Origin: Nannobrachium achirus
Taxonomy: Eukaryota; Chordata; Actinopteri; Myctophiformes; Myctophidae
DNA length: 64,000 nucleotides
Direction: 5' to 3'
Assembly (NCBI GenBank): GCA_963921795.1
Contig: OY997650.1
Location: 22,215,963 to 22,279,962, forward strand
The notes beneath the pieces were generated by a model that saw nothing but the letters and a program-made list of their open reading frames with translations, did not search any database and was not told the DNA's origin. Positions 1 to 10,694 of this stretch are shown piece after piece. Position 1 is the stretch's first letter. The number at the start of each line of letters is the position of its first letter. A program made the translations under genes and the position numbers.

Positions 1-600
1 ATGCCTCTCTGTGTGTGTGTGTGGGGGGGGAGTCACTGGAATGAGGGCTTTTATGAGTGAGGCGTTCCCCAAATCATCACATGGAGAAAAACAAACGCGC
101 GCATCAGAGAATAAATCCTCTCTCTAAATGACTAGCTTGCAGATGCGGCTCCATGTGTGGGGGGATTGAGAGAGAGATGGAGAGAGAGAGAGAGAGAGAG
201 GGGAGAGAGAGAGAGAGAGAGAGACCGTACATTCTGAATTTGTCTTTGTGGATTAAAGGCCTCTGTAACGTGTATTTATGGCATAATTCAATCTGTTATA
301 TGTCAGGAAATGTATGTAAGTGTGTGCGTGCGTGTGTGCGTGCGTGCATGCAAGCCGTGGCATGCATGCGTGCGTGCGTGTGTGTGCGCGCATGCTTGTG
401 TGTACAGGCATACATGTTTTGAATTAACTAAAGGCATGTGTTTATGTTATATGTTTTTGTGAGTGCTTGTGCGCTCGCGCACGCATATGTGTGTGTGGGA
501 GTGTGTGAGAGATTACTGAGTAGGCCCCTTTTACTATTTTCTTTTCGTGCATGCCTACAGTATGTACACATGCCTGTGCACACGCATGCACGTGTTGACA
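1..600. repeat. GT/GC-rich low-complexity stretch with a (GA)n tract
   Basis: A short (GT)n at 10-25 is followed by G8. A (GA)n tract with one interruption runs over 172-223. At 316-415 and 450-600 there is alternating purine-pyrimidine sequence (GTGTGCGTGCGTG type). No coding signal is seen; the open frames here read as arginine/glutamate or cysteine/valine repeats of the microsatellites. Confidence 0.85.
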
Positions 601-603
601 TAG

Positions 604-895
604 AGTAGCATACGCGGGAGCCCGCTGTCCTTAATCGCTGTATAACTCTTACACAATAACCACATGTAAATGACCAGCTCCCTCGGTTTACATAATGTTG
701 TAATGACCTCTTGTATAGGCTAATACACTGTCTGTGATATTGGCCTTAATAGATTGCCCCCCCCTCACCACTTTTCTTTTTTTATCCTGTAGCGCTGGCC
801 TCTGAAATTACATTTCGAGCGAGGCCGGCCTATTAGCACTCACGACATGGAGGATTTAATTTACTCTCTCTTTCTTTTTCCCTCTCGCTCGCGCT
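604..895. other. Unique non-coding stretch
   Basis: About 290 bp of non-repetitive, AT-rich sequence between microsatellites. I see no splice-bounded reading frame and no known repeat in it. Confidence 0.4.
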
Positions 896-898
896 TTA

Positions 899-916
899 TC
901 TCTCTCTCTCTCTCTC

Positions 917-965
<49 letters not shown>

Positions 966-969
966 CTCA
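899..969. repeat. (CT)n microsatellite
   Basis: About 70 bp of CT repeats with two single-base interruptions. Confidence 0.95.
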
Positions 970-1283
970 CTCTCATGTTATTGGGTATGCATGTCAGTGT
1001 GATCGGGCCGCGCCAGGGTGATTTTAATAAACACACACACAGAGACGAGGGTCAGCGGGTCAACTGTGTTTAGATTCATCAGACAATGCGCGCATGTGTA
1101 CTGTATGTGTGCACGTGTGCATGAGCAGAATGAGCTCACATACATACGGCACTTCCACCCGCATACTCATATACATGTACTTGTGCACAGTCAAATCTGT
1201 GGCATCTATTGTGTACAGAATTGATTGTGAAAGTTGAGAATACACAGGGTTTGAAATAATTCTAGAATACATTGTGCACATTA

Positions 1284-1690
1284 AGGCTGGGCGATATTAG
1301 GAAAACCTTCGATATTCGATTACGTTGTTGAATACCTCGACTATCGATATTACTCATGGTATTACTAAAAACAATTGCATTATTTTGTTTTTAATCCTTT
1401 TCTGCTTCAGATCCACTGCCTGCCTAACCCAGATAATCAATAGCATATCCATGCATGCACACTGCACAGTACACATAGAAGGGTTAGGTATAGGTTTTAT
1501 TGAAATAACCACAGGTTACAGATGGACTGCTTTTTTGCATGTGCTACTGTAAGTGCATGCATAGTGTCTGTTAATTGATTTGACACATACACCAATACCT
1601 CATTTCAAGCCGTCTTCGTCGATATGTACTGTATACCTTGCATGTTGATACCTCGATATCGATACATTTTCGATATATCCTACATAATAT
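1284..1690 (+). mobile_element. Partial CGATAT-rich MITE-like repeat
   Basis: It begins GGCTGGGCGATATTAGG, and its two ends are rich in TCGATAT and CGATATCGAT motifs (1308-1350 and 1618-1680). That is the pattern of a common fish non-autonomous DNA repeat whose termini read (G)GGCTGGGCGATAT. The expected mirror terminus is not visible on the right, so the copy looks truncated. A related terminus (GGGCTGCACGATAT) is seen at 20494-20849. No coding capacity. The superfamily cannot be assigned from sequence alone. Confidence 0.55.
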
Positions 1691-1704
1691 GCATACAAAT
1701 ATAC

Positions 1705-1795
1705 ATGCATGTAACTCTGAGAGTGTACAAATATAACACACTCATTTGGTTACATTTGTGCCCTCGGAGTTAAATGAACACTGATGATTTTATTT
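1705..1795 (-). repeat. Dispersed family F repeat (ACTCTGAGAGTG type)
   Basis: It contains ACTCTGAGAGTGTACAAAT, then a CATTTGGTTACATTTGTGCC block, then GGAGTTAAATGAACACTGATGATTTTA. The same ordered blocks recur at about 13085, 26705, 39440, 42115, 49370 and 60536, in whole or in part. It is a short interspersed repeat without visible terminal repeats. Confidence 0.6.
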
Positions 1796-1848
1796 TGTAT
1801 ACACAGACATGTTCAGAAGCACGTGAACGTGCGGACACGCACACACAA

Positions 1849-1860
1849 GCACGCACGCGA

Positions 1861-1897
<37 letters not shown>
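1849..1897. repeat. (CA)n microsatellite
   Basis: An imperfect CGCA/CA tract of about 48 bp. The following 1898-2290 is GT/CA-biased low-complexity DNA with no supportable feature. Confidence 0.9.
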
Positions 1898-1900
<3 letters not shown>

Positions 1901-2290
1901 GCACAGGGTGGTGGAATGCAGGGCTACGAAACCATTCGAGGGGGCGAGGGCATGTTGTTGTGAGCACACGCGCACACGACCATACGCCCACACACAATGT
2001 GTGCACAGATACACGTGCACACATACAAACAAACAGCTTCAAAGCTGGTCAGTGTGTTGCACGGAAGCCGCCGTGTCAATCTGTCTGCTGACACGCCGCT
2101 CTCCTCGTGCATGCAATTTACTCCGTCCAATTATGCACAAAAGGTCTATGCATTTGCATTTAAGGGTCCGCTATAAAGCACATCTGTGCATAAGTGTGTA
2201 TGGAAGCAGATGTACTTCTTACACGTATATGAGTGTGTGTGTCTGGCTGTAATTGTGTGCAGGGGGGAAGGTATGGCTACTGTATGTGAG

Positions 2291-2755
2291 CAGGGGTGTC
2301 ACACCAAATTCTGGGCCCTGGGTACAAGGATTCACTGCGGGCCCCCATGAATGTTCATCTTCATATAGGGGAATGGGGTTTAACCCATTTAGACTGGGAA
2401 CGCATTATTACGCGTAATTATTTTTTTTGAAGAAGAAGAATCTATGTTTCTGTGCCAGTGGTGCTCAAACTTTTTAATTTTTCCAAAATGATATGTATTT
2501 GACCACGGACCGCCATCTCAAAATATTTAGTTCCAGGGACCCCCCAGAAGCAAAATTTGAGTTACAAATGTTTGCTTAAAAAATACATATATTCAAAGAT
2601 TTGCACACCTTTTCACGACTTTTCAAGTGCCGCACTGCAAGCTTGTAGATCTGCTATTTCTCAATAGCTAACATAAAATGATTAAGGCCCCTACACCTTG
2701 GGCCCTAGTAACTCAGTCCCACTCCCCATCCCCCCCCCCCCTTGTGACGCCCCTG
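2291..2755 (+). mobile_element. hAT-type MITE, family G copy 1, with 8-bp TSD
   Basis: The ends read CAGGGGTGTCACACC and GTGACGCCCCTG, so the terminal repeats begin CAGGGG(T/C)GTCAC. The flanks carry an exact 8-bp duplication TATGTGAG at 2283-2290 and 2756-2763. Eight-bp duplication and CA...TG ends are hAT hallmarks. Internally there is a second hAT-like start (GCCAGTGGTGCTCAAAC, 2454) that resembles Charlie-type ends, and a half hairpin module (GCAAGCTTGTAGATCTGCTATTT, near 2639-2661, written here only in part). No transposase is encoded, so the element is non-autonomous. The second copy is at 30601-31083. Confidence 0.85.
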
Positions 2756-2778
2756 TATGTGAGCATGCATGTATACAA

Positions 2779-2909
<131 letters not shown>

Positions 2910-3054
2910 AGAGAGAAGCACTTTATGTGTGTAAACTCTGTCCACGGTGTCACAGCTGCCTGTGTACCCAGCCCTCCACGCAGACCTGGTACTCCAGCTC
3001 AGAGAAACATGTGGGGTCTGGTGTTAATTGCAATTTGGCTAATGAAGTAAACTT

Positions 3055-3057
<3 letters not shown>

Positions 3058-3114
<57 letters not shown>
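3058..3114. repeat. (GA)n microsatellite
   Basis: About 28 uninterrupted GA units. Confidence 0.97.
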
Positions 3115-3118
<4 letters not shown>

Positions 3119-3170
3119 GGGTGAGAGATTATACTGGAAAGTGAACAAGTGAGGGACACAACACCAAGGA

Positions 3171-3649
3171 AGTATGTTTACTTAAGTAATGTACTCAAGT
3201 ACAATTTTGAGGTATTCGTACTTTACTTGAGCATTTCCAATTTCCAGTACTTTTACTTCTACTCCACTATGTCTCGGTTCCAAATATTGTACTTTTACTC
3301 CACTACATTTATTTGAAAGCTTTAGTTACTAGTTACTTTGCAGATATACATTAGAATATTATAAAACATACACTGACCACTTGTAGCCCTATTTTATACG
3401 TGGGGATTTTGAAAATAGACGATCTACAACGCGACGCGTTGTGAGCTTGTAGATCAGCTATTTTCAAACATTTTGTTCTTTTACTTTGAGTACTTTAAGT
3501 ACATTTCAATGCCAACACTTTTCATACTTTTACTCAAGTACATTTTGAATTCCGGACATGCACTTGTGACAGAGTATTTCTATATTGCGGTATTGATACT
3601 TTTACTTAAGTAAAACATGCATGTTGTGCGAGTACTTTTTCCACCACTG
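3171..3649 (+). mobile_element. hAT MITE family B, copy 1
   Basis: The body is made of ACTTTTACTT / TTACTTAAGTA / TACTCCACTAC motifs typical of a widespread fish MITE. The right end GAGTACTTTTTCCACCACTG is intact at 3649. The left end has decayed (no clear CAGTGGTG). A hairpin module with a shortened left arm lies at 3409-3470 (left arm GATCTACAACGC, right arm GCGTTGTGAGCTTGTAGATC, then AGCTATTTTC). No clean 8-bp duplication could be read because the left edge is degraded. Confidence 0.75.
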
Positions 3650-3689
3650 CACGACACAAGAGACGGAGTGAGGAAGAGAGACAATGACT

Positions 3690-3748
3690 CGTAGGAGGAG
3701 AGAGAGAGGGAGAGAGGCGAAGAGAGGGCAAAGAGGAGGACATGGAGG

Positions 3749-3788
<40 letters not shown>
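3690..3788. repeat. (GA)n-rich tract
   Basis: AGAGAGGGAGAG-type purine run ending in a pure (GA)n at 3752-3787. Confidence 0.9.
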
Positions 3789-3792
<4 letters not shown>

Positions 3793-3799
3793 AAGGAAA

Positions 3800-4180
3800 A
3801 AAAAGAGAAAGCTTCAACTTTCTTTAATTGTGTTTACCCAACAGGCTTTGCTTCCTCATCTAAATAGCATAAACATCTGGCCGCAGTGCGCCACCAGCAC
3901 GGCGACTGTAGTCAAGCAAATCTTGTGGAAAATAATGAAATTAGATCCCCTGTGATGTGACAGTGGAAGGACAGGAGACGTTTTGTGCCGCGCTAATAAA
4001 ATCTCTATGAGTGACTGGATACAATTAGGAAATTGTCATCGGCGGCGGCGCTGAACTTTGGTAACACGGCCAACAATGTTTGCATCATTCGATTAAGGGC
4101 CGGCGGCGGGTTTTGGACTTGTTTGTTTACGAGGCGGCTGTTTGTGTGCTTTCTGTTAATTGTGACCCCCCCACCCGCAC
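3800..4180. other. Unique stretch, possible conserved non-coding DNA
   Basis: About 380 bp without visible repeats. It contains homeodomain-type TAAT/ATTA cores (AATAATGAAATTAG near 3932, GCGCTAATAAAATC near 3991) and a small GGCGGCGGCG block. No reading frame here resembles a known protein. The regulatory reading is inference only. Confidence 0.25.
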
Positions 4181-4371
4181 ACACAGACACACACACACAC
4201 ACACACGCACGCACACACACTTACGTGGTGATTGGCCCTGCAATTAAACTAGTCACATGTGATGTGGCCACAGTGTGTCTGGAATGAGATGGATGGATGA
4301 GTGGATTGATGATTGGCCGGGGCTGTTTGTGTTGATTATGTACGTGCGTGTCTGTCTGCATGCTTATGCAC

Positions 4372-4394
4372 GTGTGTGTGTGTGTGTGTGTGTG

Positions 4395-4481
<87 letters not shown>
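4372..4481. repeat. (GT)n microsatellite
   Basis: About 110 bp of GT with one TTG phase break at 4395. Confidence 0.97.
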
Positions 4482-4482
<1 letters not shown>

Positions 4483-4694
4483 TTAGCCCCGACGTGATAG
4501 TGGAGGGGTCTTTATGGCTCTGAAAGGGACCTGCTACCCATTGATTACCGTATTTGTATTAGTTAATCCTGGGGAGTGAGAGTTCAACAAACAGACCAGG
4601 GTCAGGATTTATCCTGCTTATTACATGGCTACTTAATAAAGACATTAATAAATTGACCCAAAAGTAAAAAACAAAGTGAAGGATTTCACTTTTA

Positions 4695-4857
4695 TATTCA
4701 TGGGTTGCATTTGTAGTCCTACACCGGCCATGTTGAGGACCAACACAGGTGTCCTGATTGGCGTAGAACATTAGTTATATGCCAATCAGACAAATAGAAA
4801 CACCTGTGTTGGTCCTCAACATGGCCGTTTAGGACTACAAATGCAACCCATGAATAC
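4695..4857. repeat. Foldback (long inverted repeat)
   Basis: The left arm 4695-4762 (starting TATTCATGGGTTGCATTTG and including GGCCATGTTGAGGACC) is mirrored by the right arm 4781-4857 (GGTCCTCAACATGGCC ... CAAATGCAACCCATGAATA). The spacer is about 18 bp. A few mismatches and a small insertion (AAATAGAAA) break the right arm. It has no coding capacity and could be a foldback MITE; no target duplication is obvious. Confidence 0.85.
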
Positions 4858-5331
4858 ATAGGTGATGTCACCTGTGATATTATCTGTGATATGACCTTCA
4901 GAGATACACGGATACGTGGACAAGATGTGCCGTTTTTTTCAGAGTTTTTTCAGTTTTTTTCATAATCAGGTCTGTGTAAGGTCTGGACATACGCTCCACA
5001 CAGCTCTTCAAAGTGCTCTCATTGTCATCATCACCATTCATCAGGTACAGTATTCCTGATCTTCTTGCACTTCCTCTCTCTGTCCTCCACTGCTCTCTGT
5101 TTGTGGAGAGAGGGCCTGTGTTTACCTTGCAGCCTCGTGCGGGCTGCAGAAGGATTACATTGGTGGGAATGACTTGTCATTTCAGGAGGTAATATAATGG
5201 ATCTGGGAGGTGAGAGCTCCACAAACAGAACCGGGGTCAGAGCACGGAGAATTAAACATAGGATAGATGATAGAGAGACAAATGAGACATAGGAAGATGG
5301 GGGAGAGGAAGAGAGACACAGAGAGATGATG

Positions 5332-5335
<4 letters not shown>
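4858..5335. other. Non-coding stretch, no clear feature
   Basis: Includes short T-runs and the phrase CTGTGATAT repeated near 4870-4895. I see no supportable gene or element. Confidence 0.4.

Positions 5336-5390
<55 letters not shown>
5336..5390. repeat. (GA)n microsatellite
   Basis: About 22 GA units followed by GAAAGAGAGA. Confidence 0.96.
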
Positions 5391-5510
5391 TTTTCTATTA
5401 TGTTCAAGTGTGAGTTTTCATGAGAGCTTTGGGCACACACATGCACACGAATGCAAGACCCTCTCACACACACACACAGGCTTTGGCCCAACATCTGTAC
5501 AAATGAGCTA

Positions 5511-5662
<152 letters not shown>

Positions 5663-6569
5663 ATCGTGTGGGTGGGTGGATGGGGGTGGTTGGACTGTGG
5701 AGGGGTGTGGTAGGACTGTACCCCACAAGAATCCTCCAATCTTCAAAGCCTTGGGTCCACTAGGATGTAATGGTTTCCATCCCTGTTGCCAGGCAGGGAT
5801 CCAGTTTGTCATCGCCGCTGTACTGTCTGTGACTAGCTGTGTTTCATCCCATTCTCTTGGCCGTCTCTTTCGGATCGCCTCCCGTTGTATTTCACGCTGT
5901 CTCTGTCTGGATGTCTCTTTTGTGTTTTGGCTCGGCCGTAAGGTTTCTGGAAGTTTGTTTTCCACGGTCGCCTGCCAAAGGTAATATGGCCCTTCAGTCC
6001 GGTCTGTGAATGCAACCTTTGGCTTGTCCGCCGGTTTCGTAGGTCAATCAACATGACAGAGGTTCTTTAATGACATGGGTAGACGTTGCGGGTGTCCTCC
6101 TGTTCCGTGCAGCTGTCCTGCAGCCATCCTGCATTGGAACCTGTGTCCACAAGGCATACTTTTCAAGAACAAAAGTGATGAAAAGCACTGGAAACAAGCA
6201 CCAAAAAATACAATAAAAAAGATCCAGCAGTATAGTCAACACTACAGGGAAATAAAACGCATACATGAAATGATGAGAAAACATCTCTGCATGATGAAAT
6301 TAACGCTCCTTTTATTTGGATTCGCACAGCTATCATTCACGCTAAAACTATTACAGGGAAATTGTCAGGAATATCCAGTCAGTGTCTGGAAAACATGCTC
6401 CCTTACGGTATAGAAACTAATATTAGCTTATCTCCCATTTTTGTTGTTGTAAACAATGACATCAACCAGTTTACTCCTTCACTGGGGCTCCTTTACTTTA
6501 TCAGCTATATGAAAAGTGACAAGAGCCTTAGCCTCAAGCCTCTCTGAAAAGTTGAGCTGACTTGAACTT
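5663..6569. other. Unique non-coding stretch
   Basis: About 900 bp without visible tandem or inverted repeats. A 112-codon open frame at 6075-6413 (+) has no recognisable domain and no splice or codon-bias support, so it is not called a gene. The sequence could be intronic or intergenic. Confidence 0.35.
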
Positions 6570-6573
6570 TTAA

Positions 6574-7007
6574 AGGTGATACACCATGCATTTAAAAAGT
6601 ATTTATATCATATTGTTTATGTCCCAAAAACGTTTTTCAAAAGGTTTGAGGCTAAATTACCACTCCTGAATAGAGAGCCTCTCTCATTTTTGAATGGCTC
6701 TCAGAGCATTTCAGCTGCAGTACCACCTTTGGCCTGAACTGCGCCACAGTTTTGAAAAAAAAAATTTTTTTGAACATTTTTTTTTATGATGACGTCACAA
6801 TCGGGAATCGGCAGATGACGTCACAATCGGCAGCAAATCTGGACAGCCTGTTTTGAGAACCCGTGGGATACTTTTAACCTTCGCCTTCTCAAAACCAGAG
6901 AAAGACACAACGGTCAGAAATGGGACTTTGTGAGGATAGAAGGTGCTAGTGGGACCCCAAAAAAAGGTTTTAAAATAGGAAAAGTGAAATTTCATGGTGT
7001 ATCACCT
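6574..7007. mobile_element. TTAA-flanked MITE with AGGTGATACACC ends
   Basis: The ends are AGGTGATACACCATG (left) and CATGGTGTATCACCT (right), a perfect 15-bp inverted repeat. TTAA lies on both sides (6570-6573 and 7008-7011), which is the target of piggyBac- and Kolobok-type elements. The interior carries a short direct repeat GATGACGTCACAATCGG (two copies, near 6787 and 6815) and A/T runs. There is no transposase. Superfamily assignment between piggyBac and Kolobok is not possible here. Confidence 0.8.
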
Positions 7008-7011
7008 TTAA

Positions 7012-8725
7012 GAGATCACAAAAAGGTCCCACTCGCTGAAAATAGATGCTAGGATGTGGCTACAGGTTATCTGGAAACAATTTTAACCTAGTGTTTGGCT
7101 GGACCTTGTATGAAATGCTGTAGGCTTTTCATTTGAACCGACAGATACGGGAAGCAGTGAAACTCCTTACTTAGCTTTAGTTAGTGGTGTTCAGTTTTTG
7201 GTGTTATTCCCATAGAGGTTTGGGCATGCCAGTTTAATAGATCATCCAGTCTGGCTGGAACCAAGGGTCGGAGATATGTACTCGACCATGGCCACGTCCA
7301 GATAGACCACATCCCATAGCCTGGGGCTGTGGCATAACGTAGTAATGGCATGCCCCAGACAGTGCAGGCTATTTAGGACACCAACCCCAAACCCCCAGTG
7401 CATAATATGAGCACACACAGATTGAACTTGAAGATGAACTTAACAAAGTGATAAAAAATACCTCTTATTACTCTCTCTCAGCTTAAAACCAGCATACACT
7501 TTTAAAACCAACATTTCAAGTAAACAGTTTACATGCTCTAGGTACACACCTTGTATTTGGCTGTATACAGACTGGCTCAGACAGAAAGTACGTACTGTAT
7601 ATTGTCTTGTCACAAGATAGAGACTTGACATTTCCAAAAAACATTACCTACTGTAACATCATCATTGGCATTGCAGATGACAGACAAACTCTGTCAAAAA
7701 AGAAAATAAGAAATAGGCCATGGAATTGAATGTTTTTAAAAGTTTATTTCATTTTTTTATTGGTCATGTAGAATAAGCAAATTCTGTCTAATATTCAATG
7801 GCTCGCAGTACAATTACAAATAAAGTCAACAAAGTCGCAAATAGACATAGCAGCAAGAATTTGCAAAAAAGGTACAGTGGTACAGATTCATTCAAAAGGA
7901 CTTATTTCCATTGAGGTCCTGTGTATTCAATTCATCAAGACATTAAGACAAACGCCTACCATTTGAAGGAGAGTAAGGCCTCGTTCTCACAGTAGAAGCA
8001 CCTGCCCTGTCCTTGTCCTTGTCCTTGTCCTTGGGGGATGAGTGGGGGAGGGCGTCGTCCAATTCATTCCCTATGGAAGTCACATGGTTTCATGCCTCTA
8101 GCAATCTAAAATTTGTCAAGCCCATAGGTCTGGTCCGTGTACGGACATATTGGTGACCCCTGCATGTTTCACACTGGAATAAAGTTTATTAAAAAAAAAA
8201 TCAGGACAGAGGACTCATCTTTGAATGGGATTGTGGGTCAAATGTAGCATTAAGGGTCCCAGGCAGCCTTTTTACAAGCTTGGCATGTGCATCAGTCTTT
8301 GTGACGGTGCCATATGTTGGAACTAGTGAGAATATTCATGTGTGCCTTGATGTGTAGATACTAGAAAGTGATCATTCCAAGACAGACTTCCTCAAACAAA
8401 CACTCATGACTATTTTTGGACACGTGCTCTGTCTCCGTGTTAGCTAATGATTTGTTAGGAGTGTGTGCATAACGCTGTATATGCTACAGTATAAAACACA
8501 CACGTCTGGCACATAATTAGCATACATTTCACACACAGCGTGAGATACTTATATGTGTGTTAACAAATAGATTCTCTCTGTCGGTTCAAAGAAATTGGTC
8601 AGATGTATAAGCGCATGACTGTGTGTGGGCTTGCAAATATGGGTGAACCATTTGTGTATCTGTGTGTATTGGTGGTGGGCATGCTTGTGTATACATACAC
8701 AATTGTACAGTACAGCATATGCATA
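7012..8725. other. Unique non-coding stretch with a small hexamer repeat
   Basis: Mostly non-repetitive AT-rich DNA over about 1.7 kb. The only tandem structure is four copies of TCCTTG/GTCCTT at 8009-8034. No reading frame longer than about 65 codons and no recognisable protein. Confidence 0.4.
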
Positions 8726-8727
8726 TT

Positions 8728-8827
<100 letters not shown>

Positions 8828-8921
8828 TGTGTTTCTCTCTCCGAGGGCGTGTGTATCTGTGTATGTGTGATATATGTGTGCAAAACAATATCAGTTTGTG
8901 TGTGTGTATTAGAATGTGCAC

Positions 8922-9001
<80 letters not shown>
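8922..9001. repeat. (GT)n microsatellite
   Basis: About 38 GT units, 100 bp downstream of a similar tract. The long minus-strand frame across both (8599-9612) is a translation artefact rich in His-Thr and Leu-Ser. Confidence 0.98.
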
Positions 9002-9217
9002 ATGTCTCGAGACAGATGGGTAATAGCGCAGTGCTGAAAGTGGGGCCCTGCATAACGTGCAGCCCTGATTGCGGACCTGATTACCTGCCATATGCTAGCT
9101 GAGGGGTTGAGGGCCCGGACCAAATGAGAATGGTATGCAAACGTTAAAGCTGCGCTTTTATAGCCCCAGTCATTATGGCCCCCGCCTGCAAATGAAAACG
9201 AGCGTGGCGGGTAAGGG

Positions 9218-9288
9218 AGGAGAGGAGAGGAGAGGAGAGGAGAGGAGAGGAGAGGAGAGGAGAGGAGAGGAGAGGAGAGGAGAGGAGA
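9218..9288. repeat. (GAGAG)n pentanucleotide satellite
   Basis: About 14 uninterrupted copies of AGAGG/GAGAG in the same phase, flanked by A-rich DNA. Confidence 0.95.
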
Positions 9289-9385
9289 AAATAATGAAGT
9301 CGTAAAAAGAAAGAAAAAAAATAGACAAAAAAAAAACACACCGGTCACAGTGCGTGGTCTGCGCAGCCGACGGCCCCTCGTACTC

Positions 9386-9434
9386 CCCCCCCCCCCCCCC
9401 CCCGCCAACACCCACCCCCACCCCCACCCCCACC
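9386..9434. repeat. Poly-C and (CCCCCA)n
   Basis: C18 at 9386-9403, then four ACCCCC units. The reverse strand is G-rich enough for quadruplex folding. Confidence 0.85.
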
Positions 9435-9578
9435 TCCCATGCACTGAAGCCCCATTGGCTAGTTGGGTAGAGGAAGGTGTCCGTGATAGGAGGACGTTGG
9501 TGTCCCTGTTCTCTCCAAGGGAACCTGAGCTCACTGGACAGCGTTTAAACTGTTGGTCTGCATAATGTGTACAGTATA

Positions 9579-9788
9579 TTGTCGTTGTCGGGCAGAAACC
9601 TCGTATCTCCAAGTTTCAAATTTGTACGTTCTTTCGCAAAGTAAAGCCTTGCTTCATCAGACAAGGCCGTCGCACAAAAGTAGTGAAAACAGCTGATCGG
9701 CTGTTTTCACTAGTTTGAATCATTTTTAAAATGATAAGTGCAAAACGAACGGTTTTGGACATACAAGGTTTTCACCCGACAACGACGA
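9579..9788 (-). mobile_element. Family A TIR element, copy 1 (hairpin almost lost)
   Basis: The ends are (T)CGTCGTTGTCGGGCAGAAACC and its mirror GTTTTCACCCGACAACGACGA, flanked by TA on both sides. Internal landmarks shared by all copies are TTGCTTCATCAGACAAGGCC, CGTCGCACAAAAGTAGTGAAAACAG, and TTTTGGACATACAAGG. The central palindrome is reduced to GTGAAAACAGCTGATCGGCTG plus TTTTCAC. At 210 bp this is the shortest family A copy, because the hairpin core is missing. It encodes no protein. The TA target suggests a Tc1/mariner-like mobiliser, but this is inferred. Confidence 0.85.
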
Positions 9789-9792
9789 TATG

Positions 9793-10240
9793 TGAATGTG
9801 TGCATGCGTGACTCTCTTTGTATTTGACCATACCTACATATCTACCAACATACCTAGTACACTAACCTCGCGTAGGCTTACTCATCTGCGAAGAGAAAGC
9901 CTGGATTTCCCCAGAAGTTGTCTTTTTCCTGCAAATGTATTTCCCACTGGGAAAAGAATCTGTTCTACTTCGGTTGTGCTCGCAATAAACAATATCCAAA
10001 CAATGAATTCTGACAAAGTTACACCTATTAAATTCATTGCCTTTTCAAAATGGCCCCCAAGTTCCTCACTGCCACGTTCCTAAATTTCTAGTGCACAGAT
10101 ACATTTTTAGTGCATGGATCGTGCCCATGCCTAGATCATGCACCATATGTGTAGTTCTTTTTCATGGCTTTCAAACAAAAAAATCCGCTTGGAAATCCGT
10201 TCAGGCATTCATGAGATAGAAGCCTTCAAAGTCTTCAAAT
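9793..10240. other. Unique non-coding stretch
   Basis: No repeats or credible reading frames seen; the small open frames overlap without domain content. Confidence 0.35.
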
Positions 10241-10243
10241 GTA

Positions 10244-10478
10244 TAAGCATAATCAAGTCAATACTGGAGATGTGGCGTACAGCATGGATTTCTACACAGA
10301 GAGGGAAATTCTTTCAATATAAGATGCTGCATTCAAGTTCAGGAGAATTGAATGCGGCCTTCAGGTATGGCATGGAAAGGGGGGCATTTGCATTTCTTTC
10401 ACCATAGTAAAAACTGCATTCATGAGTAAAAGGGCAGGGGCCCAAGCCCCCTTTCATGTCTATGTGTGCACGTGCCTG
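10244..10478 (+). mobile_element. hAT MITE family D, 5'-truncated copy
   Basis: It runs from GCATAATCAAGTCAATACTGG to the terminus GTGTGCACGTGCCTG. It matches the 3' half of the 12409 copy (AAGATGCTGCATTCAAGTTC, GGCATGGAAAG, GCATTTGCATTTCTTTCA) and the reverse of the full copy at 32918-33378. The hairpin-bearing half is absent. Confidence 0.75.
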
Positions 10479-10609
10479 ACGTAACTTCTCTTAAACGCAG
10501 CACTTCTGCCAAATTCAAGCGCTCCGTTAATACAACGCACAGTGCAGGTCACGCCCAGTGTGCATACACACACACCTATGTACTGTATGCATGTATCTCT
10601 GTCTATGCG

Positions 10610-10611
<2 letters not shown>

Positions 10612-10694
<83 letters not shown>
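10612..10694. repeat. (GT)n microsatellite
   Basis: About 41 uninterrupted GT units. Confidence 0.98.

Noticed and set aside
6075-6413. 112-codon frame in a unique region
   Set aside because: No recognisable domain, signal or codon bias, and no splice context; frames of this length are expected by chance.
9350-9565. Proline-rich frame and long minus-strand frame 8599-9612
   Set aside because: Produced by poly-C, CCCCCA, GAGAG and CA repeats.
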